55,497 nucleotides of DNA from PUMD01 sp964599275 (GTDB taxonomy: Bacteria; Bacillota; Sulfobacillia; SLMV01). Under the pieces are notes generated by a model. The model was given only the letters and a program-made list of their open reading frames with translations, had not been told where the DNA came from and made no database searches. The first letter of the stretch is position 1, and every line of letters begins with the position of its first letter. The position numbers and the translations under genes are program-made. Positions 23,801 through 31,298 of the stretch are shown here, one piece after another. The DNA is taken from NCBI GenBank assembly GCA_964599275.1, contig CAZRFK010000005.1, positions 1-55,497 on the forward strand, in the 5' to 3' direction.

Positions 23801-24238
23801 TTCTCCGGCCACACATCCAGACAGTGCTATAAGGCCCTCATGATACTCCTTGAGCAGCTCTTCATCACAACGCGGCCGGTAATACAGCCCCTCCAAGTAA
23901 GCACGACTTGTCAGCCGAACCAAGTTATCATACCCAGTTTTGTTCTCTGCAAGTAAAACCAGATGATAAGGATCATCGTCACGACCCGCTTCCCGGTCAG
24001 TGCGACTGCGGCGTGCCACATATACCTCACACCCCAGAACGGGATGGATATCCGCCTCTTTAGCCTTGCGGTAAAAATCTACAGCACCGTATAAAACTCC
24101 GTGATCAGTAATAGCCACCGAATCCATGCCCTGTTCTTTAGTTTGCTGAATGAGAGAATCTATCCGACTGGCACCATCCAGTAGGCTGTATTCAGTATGA
24201 TTGTGTAAGTGCACAAAAGAAGGTGTAGTTTCTTGCAA
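20828..24238 (-). CDS. dnaE: DNA polymerase III alpha subunit (DnaE)
   Basis: 1136-residue replicative polymerase of the DnaE type. The PHP domain starts the chain (HLHNHTEYSLLDG, about 10-22; ITDHGVLYGAVDFYRKA). The polymerase palm shows GPGRGSAASSLVSY and the catalytic PDIDIDF (about 400). Fingers, then helix-hairpin-helix (GFNKAHTTPYALLAYQTAYLK in parts), then an OB domain (LGGLIVDQSRILTKSGNNMAFITLED in parts) near 980-1050. No PolC-type exonuclease insertion. Start TTG with GGGGGAG. Length fits DnaE1, so this may be the main enzyme or partner PolC, which is not in the window. Confidence 0.96.
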   Translation of the reverse strand: MQETTPSFVHLHNHTEYSLLDGASRIDSLIQQTKEQGMDSVAITDHGVLYGAVDFYRKAKEADIHPVLGCEVYVARRSRTDREAGRDDDPYHLVLLAENKTGYDNLVRLTSRAYLEGLYYRPRCDEELLKEYHEGLIALSGCVAGEVPQLILNGQLDQAREVAKWYRDTFGPDNYFLEMQDHGLEDEQRVNEALVQLAEELDIGLVATNDTHYLTQDDASAHDVLLCIQTGKSIEDENRLQFPNDQFHFRSPQQMGELFSEHPEALSNTVKIAERCQIDFDFSELYFPEFEIPDDFDSVDDYLRHLCEAGLKERYDDPSEEVYERLTYELDMISEMGYSGYFLIVWDFIRFARDQDIPVGPGRGSAASSLVSYSLGITNIDPLEYDLVFERFLNPERVSMPDIDIDFCYERRDEVIDYVVDKYGESCVAQIITFGTMAARAVLRDVGRALGMSYSRVDEIAKMVPHQLGIDLEEALEISSELSSAYQEDEQIRMLIDIAQVLEGLPRHASVHAAGVVITEHDLIEYIPLQQMGDGSVVTQFPMGVLEDLGLLKMDFLGLRTLTVIEETVDIVGENYDIEQISMQDEKTFELIASGETEGVFQLESSGMKELLRDLKPSNFEDVIAAVALFRPGPMENIPTFLENKHNSDEIDYLHPDLKPILQETYGIMVYQEQVMQVASTMAGFSLGQADILRRAMGKKKPEELESMREQFVDGCLDNGHDRKIADKLFGFIEKFANYGFNKAHTTPYALLAYQTAYLKANYPVAFMAALLTSVMDDSDKVAKYIQECRRMGVEVLAPDVNRSNHNFTVDDGRILFGLAAIKNLGSGSIEAIVSTREQDGQFDSFRDFCERVDADKLNRRAVEYMVKAGAFDSLNDSRARLLAGYEKILSSAQSLQKSRQSGQVSIFDVMDDDEALKASHPPLPETEPLEPREALSLEKEVLGVYISGHPLDQWRKELQQETTATSEQIEDMTDGTRVVLGGLIVDQSRILTKSGNNMAFITLEDLHGRIEVVVFPSVFEEHADMLEEETVVIVSGEVSHRDDDVNILAESINLPGENGRIYIYLQSGVENSDKLEQAKYVLSQQTGETPVYFCLPALDKVVLAGNRFRVEPGEKLNNAVERILGEDSLYYSITN

Positions 24239-24348
24239 TCTGATCTCCCCCGGACATAAATATCACACACCAAGCATAAATGTGAATGTGAAACATTCGC
24301 GATTTTCGACAATAAGGTGTTGCAATGGAATACAAGGAGTCAATTATT

Positions 24349-24666
24349 ATGAACGATTTCTGGATACAGGCTGTACTTTCCTTTTTCATATCACTCGGAA
24401 TGCTCTTGGGAGGCTCCCTGTTGGGAGCCGTAGGGGCACTGCTTGTAGGTGAATACCCGGCCACAACCATGATAGATCTGGCCAGCAAGCTCAAAGTATG
24501 GGCAGCTGTTGCCTCCCTGGGCGGAACTTTTGCGACCATCCGCATCATCGACTCCGTTCTGTGGGGGCGCCGCACTGGCGCTGTCTTACAACATATGGGG
24601 CTAGTCACAGCGGCATTCGCTGGCGCCCAGCTGGGATATGTACTGGTATATTGGGTGGCCAATTAA
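24349..24666 (+). CDS. ytrH: Sporulation protein YtrH
   Basis: 105-residue membrane protein needed for efficient sporulation in Bacillus subtilis, where it is made in the mother cell under SigE together with YtrI. Hydrophobic segments at about 7-32 (SFFISLGMLLGGSLLGAVGALL), 46-62 and 78-98. The Gly-rich first helix and ATIRIIDSVL block are typical. Start at the ATG at 24349, nine bases after AAGGAG. It is divergent from dnaE. The intergenic strip contains CATAAATG (about 24275) after an ATA-rich -35-like site, a loose match to SigE promoters only. Confidence 0.82.
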   Translation: MNDFWIQAVLSFFISLGMLLGGSLLGAVGALLVGEYPATTMIDLASKLKVWAAVASLGGTFATIRIIDSVLWGRRTGAVLQHMGLVTAAFAGAQLGYVLVYWVAN

Positions 24667-24668
24667 AC

Positions 24669-25136
24669 ATGAATAAACCCAAACTACGGCGTTTAATAGC
24701 ATCTCTTCTTCTAGGAGTACTGGTTGGTGCCGGCCTCGTAGTAGCTCTGACCGCTTCGAGATTAGAAGAAATAGCTGTACAAAGAGATCTCTTCATTGCT
24801 GTTGCGCGGCAGCAACGTCAACGACTGGACCAATTAGAAATACAACTGCAAGAATTTCAAACACAACCAGTTGTTGAATCTATTGAAATCCACATCAACG
24901 GTCTGCGGGACGGGGACCGCGAAGCTTTAAATCTGAGCCTCAAAGAGAAACTTCGCCCCATCGCAGCAGGTGTAGTTGGCAAAATCGTCAACGATATAGA
25001 ACCAGAACTGATCAAAAACCTGTATCATAATCGACAACTAACACACAACGAAGTAATTTACACTTTTCAAGTACGTACAGTAGTTATAGCTCCTACCACT
25101 CACTTCTTCTTAGAAGTAATTTCGGAACAAGATTAA
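24669..25136 (+). CDS. ytrI: YtrI-like sporulation membrane protein
   Basis: 155 residues. One N-terminal membrane helix (about 8-28; LIASLLLGVLVGAGLVVALTA split) is followed by a coiled-coil-like stretch (about 30-62; LFIAVARQQRQRLDQLEIQLQEF in parts) and a compact C-terminal domain (about 66-155; VESIEIHINGLRDGDREALNLSLKEKL in parts). This matches the B. subtilis YtrI layout, and the gene starts two bases after ytrH, its usual partner. Identification is by layout and synteny more than by motif. The ATG has no strong site of its own, so coupling to ytrH is likely. Confidence 0.65.
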   Translation: MNKPKLRRLIASLLLGVLVGAGLVVALTASRLEEIAVQRDLFIAVARQQRQRLDQLEIQLQEFQTQPVVESIEIHINGLRDGDREALNLSLKEKLRPIAAGVVGKIVNDIEPELIKNLYHNRQLTHNEVIYTFQVRTVVIAPTTHFFLEVISEQD

Positions 25137-25153
25137 AAGCAATAATTACACTG

Positions 25154-25927
25154 TCAGGCAGCCATCTGCTCACGCATGGTTTTCAGGGCTCTTCTTTCGA
25201 GTCTGCTTACATGCATCTGGGAAATCCCCAGCTCCTGTCCGACTTCCTGCTGAGTCATATCTGAGAAAAAGCGCAGCTGAACAATTCTCTGCTCTCTATC
25301 AGGTAACCCTTTAAGGGCCTTATTTAAATCCTGATGGTTCAACACCCGCCTGTAGCCGGGATCATTACTGCCCAAAATTTCAGCCAACTCCATCTCTTCA
25401 TCCCACAGGGAACCACTCAAAGAAAACGAGTTGTAAGCTCTATGGGCCAACATTGCCCGTTCTACATCGCCTGGCGGTTCGGATAGATAATCGGCAATCT
25501 GAGCGATTGTTGGTTCATCTCCTTCAGTTCGCATCAATTTATCCTTAGCCGCCCTCACTCTTATATGACGTTCTTTTGTTTTACTGGGAACCTTAAGATC
25601 CCAGGACTTGTCGCGAAAATAACGCCTTATTTCTCCCTTTATCGTGGGGGTAGCATAGGTTGTAAATTTGACCCCACGTTCTGGATCAAACCTGTCAATT
25701 GCTTTCAGCAAACCTATATATCCCTGCTGAATGAGGTCTTCCAGCGGCTCTCCTCGACCAAGAAACCCTTTAGCCAAATGCACAACCAGACCCTGATATT
25801 CTTTGGCAATTTCCCTTTTGATTTCAGGATCTCTGCTTTCACAATAGCGTAATATTCTTTCCCGGGGAGTATCACGTTCAGGTTCACAGCTGCATCCACA
25901 ATTCACAGATGTTTTCTCCTGCGGCAT
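25154..25927 (-). CDS. SigB/SigF/SigG subfamily RNA polymerase sigma factor
   Basis: 257-residue group 3 sigma factor. Region 1.2/2: EYQGLVVHLAKGFLGRGEPLEDLIQQGYIGLLKAIDRFDPERGVKFTTYATPTIKGEIRRYFRD (read in blocks). Region 3: PTIAQIADYLS. Region 4: LPDREQRIVQLRFFSDMTQQEVGQELGISQMHVSRLERRAL (blocks). Length matches SigF. Start at the ATG at 25927 with GAGGGGG eight bases away. The N-terminus has a CGCSC cysteine cluster. No spoIIAA/spoIIAB or rsbW partner is adjacent, so it is an orphan here. The neighbours ytrH-ytrI (sporulation) suggest a spore-related role, but a SigB-like stress role is possible. Confidence 0.85.
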   Translation of the reverse strand: MPQEKTSVNCGCSCEPERDTPRERILRYCESRDPEIKREIAKEYQGLVVHLAKGFLGRGEPLEDLIQQGYIGLLKAIDRFDPERGVKFTTYATPTIKGEIRRYFRDKSWDLKVPSKTKERHIRVRAAKDKLMRTEGDEPTIAQIADYLSEPPGDVERAMLAHRAYNSFSLSGSLWDEEMELAEILGSNDPGYRRVLNHQDLNKALKGLPDREQRIVQLRFFSDMTQQEVGQELGISQMHVSRLERRALKTMREQMAA

Positions 25928-25946
25928 GTCTGTAGCCCCCTCGGTT

Positions 25947-26645
25947 TTAGTTGTCATCATTGTTGCTGTTTCTGAACTGACAAACATCACTTACAGAGCA
26001 ATTTACACAGTCGGGATTCCTTGCTTTACATATAGTCCGGCCGTGCTCAAGCATGTTCAAATGCAATGAGAGGCTCCATCCACCCGGGATATATTCCGAT
26101 AGAATCTTCTGAATTTTCTCAGCGGAGTCAGATGCATCGACCAGACCCAGCCTGGTAGATATTCTGGCGACATGAGTATCAACCGGAAACACATCCCGGT
26201 TGAGTCCGAACAACAATACACAAGCTGCTGTTTTGGGGCCCACTCCGGGTAGATCCGTAAGATATTGATAACATTTATCATTATCCCAGTCCGATAGAGT
26301 TTCGAGAGAATAATCTCCGAAATCACAGTGCACGTGGCTGAGAACAGACTGCAGATACCTGGTTTTCTGCCGGGCAAGCCCTCCAGCTCGCAAAACATCA
26401 ACAACTTCATCGGGATCTGCATCAGCAAGCTGTTCCCAGGTAGAATAGCGCTCTTTCAATTCGCAATAAATCTTTTTTGTGCGCACATCATTACTTGCCT
26501 GCGATAATATCGTAACCACCAGAACACCTAACACGGTCTTTGAAATAGCTGAGGCTGGTGGGTCCTGCTGATAATGACGAACTTGCTGATATTCCTTTTT
26601 CAGCTTTTTGGCCAATTGCAGAAGGTTCTGCTCACTAATATTCAC
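25947..26645 (-). CDS. nth: Endonuclease III
   Basis: 232-residue base-excision repair enzyme removing oxidised pyrimidines. Helix-hairpin-helix LTDLPGVGPKTAACVLLFG with the catalytic Lys, then the GPD-loop VFPVDTHVARISTRLGL with the catalytic Asp, and the [4Fe-4S] cluster C-x6-C-x2-C-x5-C at the C-terminus (CKARNPDCVNCSVSDVC). Two in-frame GTG codons (26651 and 26645) follow AAGGAG. The second has the better spacing of nine bases. The end of the gene is only about 20 bases before the sigma-factor start, so the two are probably co-transcribed. Confidence 0.94.
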   Translation of the reverse strand: MNISEQNLLQLAKKLKKEYQQVRHYQQDPPASAISKTVLGVLVVTILSQASNDVRTKKIYCELKERYSTWEQLADADPDEVVDVLRAGGLARQKTRYLQSVLSHVHCDFGDYSLETLSDWDNDKCYQYLTDLPGVGPKTAACVLLFGLNRDVFPVDTHVARISTRLGLVDASDSAEKIQKILSEYIPGGWSLSLHLNMLEHGRTICKARNPDCVNCSVSDVCQFRNSNNDDN

Positions 26646-26963
26646 AAGCACCGTCTCCTTTTATGAACTGTAAAATAGAGTCTTTCAACTCTATAACAAT
26701 ATTTACTACAATTACAGGTTTATTAAATGTTGTAAACTCTATCAGTCAAGTCTTACAACAAACATGTTGAAACCACGAATTTATATAATTCTGTTTAAAG
26801 GCGAAGTTTCCTCCCCACATCTTGCAATTCGCTGTATATATCAGCAGATGCAGGCAAGAACTCAATCAAAAATTACAACTGCAACCATGTAAAACTAATC
26901 TTAGAAGACTGCCTATAGAAAAGGAAATTAATTGAAGGTATAAATCTCAACTGCAGATCAACC
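26646..26963 (-). other. Intergenic region between nth and murD, no gene seen
   Basis: No open frame with a ribosome site. A perfect inverted repeat ATAGAGT-CTTTCA-ACTCTAT (26675-26694) lies just upstream of nth and could be an operator or a small hairpin. On the minus strand, TTGACT followed 17 bases later by TTAATA (around 26718-26746) is a weak promoter candidate for nth. The rest is A/T-rich without clear structure. Confidence 0.4.
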
Positions 26964-28475
26964 TCAAAGATCGCGTGCAAGCTCGCGGAATATCCGTCCC
27001 CGCTGTCTAAAGTTGTCAAATTCATCATAACTTGCGCATGCTGGTGACAGCAGGACAACTTCTCCACATCGGGACAGCTCAACGGCGCTGCGAAAAGCAT
27101 CCTCAAAGGTTCCAGCTGAAAGAAGGGGAACCTCAGTTTCAGATTCAACTCTTGTATGTGTCCATTTCAACTTCTGTCCCTCTACGTCTGCTGCAGCACC
27201 AAGTTCTTCCTCGATTTTTCCAGCAGTGCTGCCGGTCAACACAACCGCAGCTACCTGATTTTTCCCGGCTTTATCCACAACTACCTCGCCCAATTTTGAA
27301 AAAGAAATGCCTTTGTCATATCCCCCCAGTATCAGAACAACAGGTTCACTGAAACTATTCAATGCAGCAATGGTGCGATCCGGAGATGTAGCTATCGAGT
27401 CATTAACAAAGAGCACTCCGTTGCGTTCCGCGACTTCCTCCAGGCGGTGAGAAACAGGAGAAAAAGTCTTAATTGCCTCGATCACTCGCCGGGGCTCACA
27501 TCCCATTTGAATCGCCAGAATACCCGCTGTCAGAGTGTTGGCCACATTATGTGGTCCTCTCAGCGGGATTTCATCCACAGAACACAAACGAATACGTTCC
27601 CGTCCGCGAGGACGAACCCAGAGCAGGTCCTCACAAATCCACCCGGCCAGATAACCTTCAGTTTCATTACAACTCCAATCCTGGGGAGTTCTGTACATCG
27701 AGAAAAAGGCAGGTTCTGTCTTCGTCATGGTACTGAGGCTGCGAGTGATCTCACAATCCCAATTCAAAAGAGCAAACCCATTATATGGTTGACATTTCAA
27801 AAGCTTACTTTTGGCGTTAATGTAGCTTTCCATGGTTCCGTGAACATCCAGATGGTTGGGACTTATATTCAACATCGCTGCGAAGGAAGGAGTTAGTTCT
27901 GCCAACTCCAACTGAAAGCTCGATATCTCAAGAACCACTAGATCCTCAGGTTCTATGTCAGTAATTTTATCAATCAGAGTCGTGCCTATATTTCCTCCAA
28001 CCCACACGTTTTCATCCTGACTATGTTTCAGCATTTCTCCCAACATGGTAGTAGTCGTGGTCTTACCAGAACTGCCAGTTATGCCGATCTTGGTTGCAGG
28101 GCATTGAAGCATAAACAGAGGTAATTCACTCGATATGACGGAGCCGTGAGAGGCAGCCTGTTCGATCTCAGGCAGATCCTTGGGCATGCCAGGAGTCACA
28201 AACACCCAATCAAATCCAGTAGTGCGGCTGTGTTGAACAAATTCATCCAGGTATTTTTCTCCCAGGAAAGCTCGGTGCACTAAACGCGAGACCTGTGCCC
28301 ACCGATTTTTAAGCTCGCCAGCACATTTCTGATCATATACCCAGATTTCAATTCCCTGATCAGCCAGATGAGATATCAAGGATTGATTGCTTATACCGAG
28401 CCCTAATACAGCTGCTCTGTGGCCCAGATCAAGCGTCTGTCTTCCAGCTTTCAAAGGTCCTTTCACCCACCCCAT
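26964..28475 (-). CDS. murD: UDP-N-acetylmuramoyl-L-alanine--D-glutamate ligase
   Basis: 503-residue cytosolic ATP-dependent ligase adding D-Glu to the peptidoglycan precursor. N-terminal Rossmann-like UDP-binding domain (AAVLGLGISNQSLI, about 22-35), ATPase domain with GITGSSGKTTTTTML (about 130), LEISSFQLE, ISPNHLDVHGTMESY, and the C-terminal ligase domain (SHRLEEVAERNGVLFVNDSIATSP in parts; LILGGYDKGISF; LLSPACASYDEFDNF in parts). It is a lone murD outside the usual dcw cluster. Start is uncertain: ATG at 28475 lacks a clear site, and downstream GTG or TTG codons near 28450-28465 are alternatives. Confidence 0.95.
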   Translation of the reverse strand: MGWVKGPLKAGRQTLDLGHRAAVLGLGISNQSLISHLADQGIEIWVYDQKCAGELKNRWAQVSRLVHRAFLGEKYLDEFVQHSRTTGFDWVFVTPGMPKDLPEIEQAASHGSVISSELPLFMLQCPATKIGITGSSGKTTTTTMLGEMLKHSQDENVWVGGNIGTTLIDKITDIEPEDLVVLEISSFQLELAELTPSFAAMLNISPNHLDVHGTMESYINAKSKLLKCQPYNGFALLNWDCEITRSLSTMTKTEPAFFSMYRTPQDWSCNETEGYLAGWICEDLLWVRPRGRERIRLCSVDEIPLRGPHNVANTLTAGILAIQMGCEPRRVIEAIKTFSPVSHRLEEVAERNGVLFVNDSIATSPDRTIAALNSFSEPVVLILGGYDKGISFSKLGEVVVDKAGKNQVAAVVLTGSTAGKIEEELGAAADVEGQKLKWTHTRVESETEVPLLSAGTFEDAFRSAVELSRCGEVVLLSPACASYDEFDNFRQRGRIFRELARDL

Positions 28476-28479
28476 CCTG

Positions 28480-28513
28480 GAGGCGCTCCGGAAAAATCAT
28501 TCCGCAGCGCCTC
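28480..28513 (-). promoter_or_regulatory. GC-rich hairpin between aspB and murD
   Basis: GAGGCGCT-C-CGGAA pairs with TTCCG-C-AGCGCCTC: an 8-bp and a 5-bp helix separated by one C/C mismatch, around the loop AAATCA. It lies directly upstream of murD and downstream of aspB, and no T-run follows, so it is not a standard terminator. It may be an RNA-processing or stability element. Confidence 0.4.
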
Positions 28514-28567
28514 AGACACAATTACAGAACAACTACAGATGAAACTGATTCCGACTTTAGCTCACAA

Positions 28568-29749
28568 TCAGCTTAACATTTCTTCCAGGCGATCCATACC
28601 CTCTTCAATCCGGGCTGGAGCTGCTGAATAAGAAAATCGCAGATTCTCAGGAGCACCGAATCCACTGCCAGGTACTAAAGCCACGTGAGCCTCTTCCAAC
28701 AGCAGTTTTGCCAGCACATCGATATCAGTCACTTCTGTGCCCTTGATTGTACGGCCAATCAGTTCACTGACATTTGGAAATAGATAGAATGCTCCCTGCG
28801 GCTTTTCAAAATTAAATCCAGGGGTGTTCTGCAATCGTTCCGTCATATAATTTCTTCTCTTGCCGTAATCTTCCACCATTTGTTCAATCTCTCCCTTGGG
28901 ACCCTTCAGTGCAGCCAGGGCAGCCCACTGGGAAATAGAAGTGGCATTGCTGGTGGAGTGTCCCTGAACACTGGACATGGCACTTATTATTTCCTTGGGT
29001 CCGGCTGCATAACCAATGCGCCATCCTGTCATAGCATAAGACTTAGAAACTCCGTTTATAACAACACTCCGCGAGTACATTTCAGGATAAGCAGCAGCTA
29101 AACTTATATGCTCGGCATCATCGTAAACCAGAGACTCATATACTTCATCGCATATAGCCCAGATACCATGCTCATCTAATACTTTGCCCAGCTCAGCAAG
29201 TTCATCTTCTGTATAGACCGTACCGGTGGGATTGTTGGGACTATTCAAAATTAGCGCTTTTGTCCGGTCAGAAATGGTATTCCGCAAAATATCTGGTGTG
29301 AGCTTGAAGTTGGTCTCCTCTGTAGTCTGAGCAATCACTGGAGTACCACTGGCCAGCTTGACCTGCTCTGGATAACTAACCCAATAAGGAGCCACCACAA
29401 TTACTTCGTCACCAGGGTTAACTAACGCCATCAGCGAATTATAAATGGACTGCTTCGCACCCACTGAAACCATAACCTGAGAGGGCTCATACTGCAGATT
29501 ATTATCCTCTGCGAATTTGTCACTTATCGCTTTTCGCAGCTGGGGTATCCCCGCTGCCGGTGTGTATTTAGTCTTGTTCTTGGCAATAGCTTCCCGGGCT
29601 GCATCCTTGATATGTTCTGGCGTTGGATAATCAGGTTCTCCCACGCCAAACTTCACTACATCCTTGCCTTCTGCTTCCAACTCCTGGACTCGTGAGTTTA
29701 TGGCCAATGTTACTGAAGGAGTTACCGCCTGCAACCGCTCAGATACCAT
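28568..29749 (-). CDS. aspB: Aspartate aminotransferase (class I, subgroup Ib)
   Basis: 393-residue PLP enzyme interconverting aspartate/2-oxoglutarate and oxaloacetate/glutamate. N-terminus MVSERLQAVTPSVTLAI and VKFGVGEPDYPTP are typical of the Bacillus-type (Ib) enzyme. Other signatures are YTPAAGIPQLRKAI, NSPNNPTGTVY (cofactor/substrate binding), CDEVYESLVYD, and SKSYAMTGWRIGY with the PLP Lys. C-terminal Arg of the substrate carboxylate site in LRFSYSAAPARIEEGM. Start ATG with GAGGG eight bases upstream. A broad-specificity aminotransferase of the same subgroup is the alternative. Confidence 0.92.
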   Translation of the reverse strand: MVSERLQAVTPSVTLAINSRVQELEAEGKDVVKFGVGEPDYPTPEHIKDAAREAIAKNKTKYTPAAGIPQLRKAISDKFAEDNNLQYEPSQVMVSVGAKQSIYNSLMALVNPGDEVIVVAPYWVSYPEQVKLASGTPVIAQTTEETNFKLTPDILRNTISDRTKALILNSPNNPTGTVYTEDELAELGKVLDEHGIWAICDEVYESLVYDDAEHISLAAAYPEMYSRSVVINGVSKSYAMTGWRIGYAAGPKEIISAMSSVQGHSTSNATSISQWAALAALKGPKGEIEQMVEDYGKRRNYMTERLQNTPGFNFEKPQGAFYLFPNVSELIGRTIKGTEVTDIDVLAKLLLEEAHVALVPGSGFGAPENLRFSYSAAPARIEEGMDRLEEMLS

Positions 29750-30195
29750 TAATTAATCCCTCATTTCCAATAAAATGTTCGTCTTTGTTCATAGTGTATA
29801 TGTTCCCCGTGAAACAACAAAGGGGTACCACCTTTTTCTCCAAAATCCTGCAGATACCATCACATGGTTTACAAACAACACAACAATACCTGGTTAATAT
29901 GAAGAAGTAGATGATTAAACATCTTTGGGGAGGAACTACAGCCGGACCGATGAATAAGTAAAAGACCTCCTGCGTGTTCCGGGCTGATGGGGATGAAATT
30001 TAGGATTTTAACCACCTAGTGAAAATCGACATAAATTAAAATTCACAGTAATTGAGTTGACGATGAGATGTTTTGTTTGATGTGTTTATGACACGAAAAA
30101 CTAAAGCCTAACACAAACTGCTCCAGCAGCAAAAGTCCTGGGATGCAGTCTGGCCCACTCACACAGGTTACCTAGCCAAGAAAGGGGCGTTTTTT
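29750..30195. other. Divergent intergenic region aspB/moxR with structured elements
   Basis: About 445 bases without a protein gene. It holds a hairpin AGATG-ATTAAA-CATCT (29909-29924) and, right after it, two crossing helices that can form an H-type pseudoknot: GGAGG (29929-29933) with CCTCC (29966-29970), and CAGCCGGA (29939-29946) with TCCGGGCTG (29978-29986, one bulge). The moxR-proximal part (30118-30190) contains CTGCT-CC-AGCAG and a GGTTACC segment. No known riboswitch could be assigned. Both flanking promoters must lie here, but none is clear. Confidence 0.45.
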
Positions 30196-31155
30196 CTGTC
30201 TGCCGAAAATCAATTCACTGAAATAATGCAAGACCTTGTGGACAATATTCAGCGCGTTATCGTGGGCGATAGAACCGTCATTCGCAATCTGATTCTCGCA
30301 TTGGCAACTGGCAGTCATGTTCTGGTAGAAGATGTACCCGGAGTCGGTAAAACAACATTGATTAAATCGTTAGCCCGGTCGATTGACCTGAGTTTTCGGA
30401 GAATTCAATTCACTCCTGACTTGCTGCCGGCAGACGTGACTGGAACCTCAATCTTTGACAACGAAGCAGCAGAGTTCAGGTTCCGGGAGGGTCCTATTTT
30501 TCACAATGTAATACTGGCAGATGAAATCAACAGGGCATCCCCGAAAACACAATCCAGTCTTTTGGAATGTATGCAGGAACGTCAGGTGACAGTAGATGGT
30601 GTAAGACATGTATTACCAGAACCATTTCTGGTAATGGCCACCCAAAATCCAATAGAGTATGAAGGGACATTTCCACTACCAGAAGCACAGTTGGACAGGT
30701 TTTCCCTCTCTTTAAATATTGGATATCCCACCGAAGTCCAGGAACAGGAGATGCTCAGACAAAGGAAAGTAAAAGACCCTCTAGAAGAACTCCAACCCGT
30801 CGCCAACAGAGAAGATGCTATAAGAATATCCAGTGCAGTCAAAGAAATTCAAGTTTCTGATTCGCTTTTAAATTACGTGGTGCAGATTACTCAGGCAACC
30901 CGTCAGCAAGAGAACCTATACCTGGGAGCCAGTCCACGAGCTTCTCTGATACTGCTAAAAATGTCACAAGCTCTGGCACTTTTTCGTGGAGACCAATATC
31001 TGTTACCAGACCACGTCAAAGAAATGGCTCCAACAGTGCTCCGGCACCGATTGATGTTGACTCCTGAAGCAAGATGGGAGGAAGTTTCACCAGACGAGAT
31101 AATTCGAACGCTGCTGACCGAGATTCCAGTTCCCGGTGCTAATTCTTATGAATAA
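30196..31155 (+). CDS. MoxR family AAA+ ATPase
   Basis: 319 residues from the proposed start. MoxR ATPases act as chaperones for complex maturation and are usually encoded with DUF58 and transglutaminase-like membrane proteins, as here. Walker A DVPGVGKTTLIKSLA, Walker B NVILADEINRASPKTQSSLLE (blocks), sensor 1 MATQNPIEYEGTFPLPEAQLDRF (blocks), and the C-terminal lid with GASPRASLILLKMSQALA (sensor 2). The first ATG (30226) has no ribosome site, but an in-frame CTG at 30196 stands eight bases after AAAGGGG and adds SAENQFTEI, like other MoxR N-termini. The ATG start is the fallback. Confidence 0.92.
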   Translation: MSAENQFTEIMQDLVDNIQRVIVGDRTVIRNLILALATGSHVLVEDVPGVGKTTLIKSLARSIDLSFRRIQFTPDLLPADVTGTSIFDNEAAEFRFREGPIFHNVILADEINRASPKTQSSLLECMQERQVTVDGVRHVLPEPFLVMATQNPIEYEGTFPLPEAQLDRFSLSLNIGYPTEVQEQEMLRQRKVKDPLEELQPVANREDAIRISSAVKEIQVSDSLLNYVVQITQATRQQENLYLGASPRASLILLKMSQALALFRGDQYLLPDHVKEMAPTVLRHRLMLTPEARWEEVSPDEIIRTLLTEIPVPGANSYE

Positions 31156-31298
31156 TAAGCGCAGCAAAGGTTTAAGGGGTTTTCAGATTGAGCATTTGAA
31201 GAGAAGCCAAATTCTAAAGGATTTGTGTGAATTTTAGTCCTGTTTGAGCATGATGATACAACTAAATTGATGGAGTGCAAAATCAGACTTAAAACACA

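Noticed and set aside
29824..29834. T-box-like core AAGGTGGTACC on the minus strand upstream of aspB
   Set aside because: The bases match a T-box core, but no stem I, specifier loop, antiterminator partner or T-run terminator could be found around it; a chance match is likely.
30118..30190. Possible c-di-GMP-type riboswitch before moxR (GGGATGCA, GGCC and GGTTACC in order)
   Set aside because: The conserved GACGCAAAGCC and CACGCACAGGGCAAACC blocks are missing, and the pairs do not close into the known fold.
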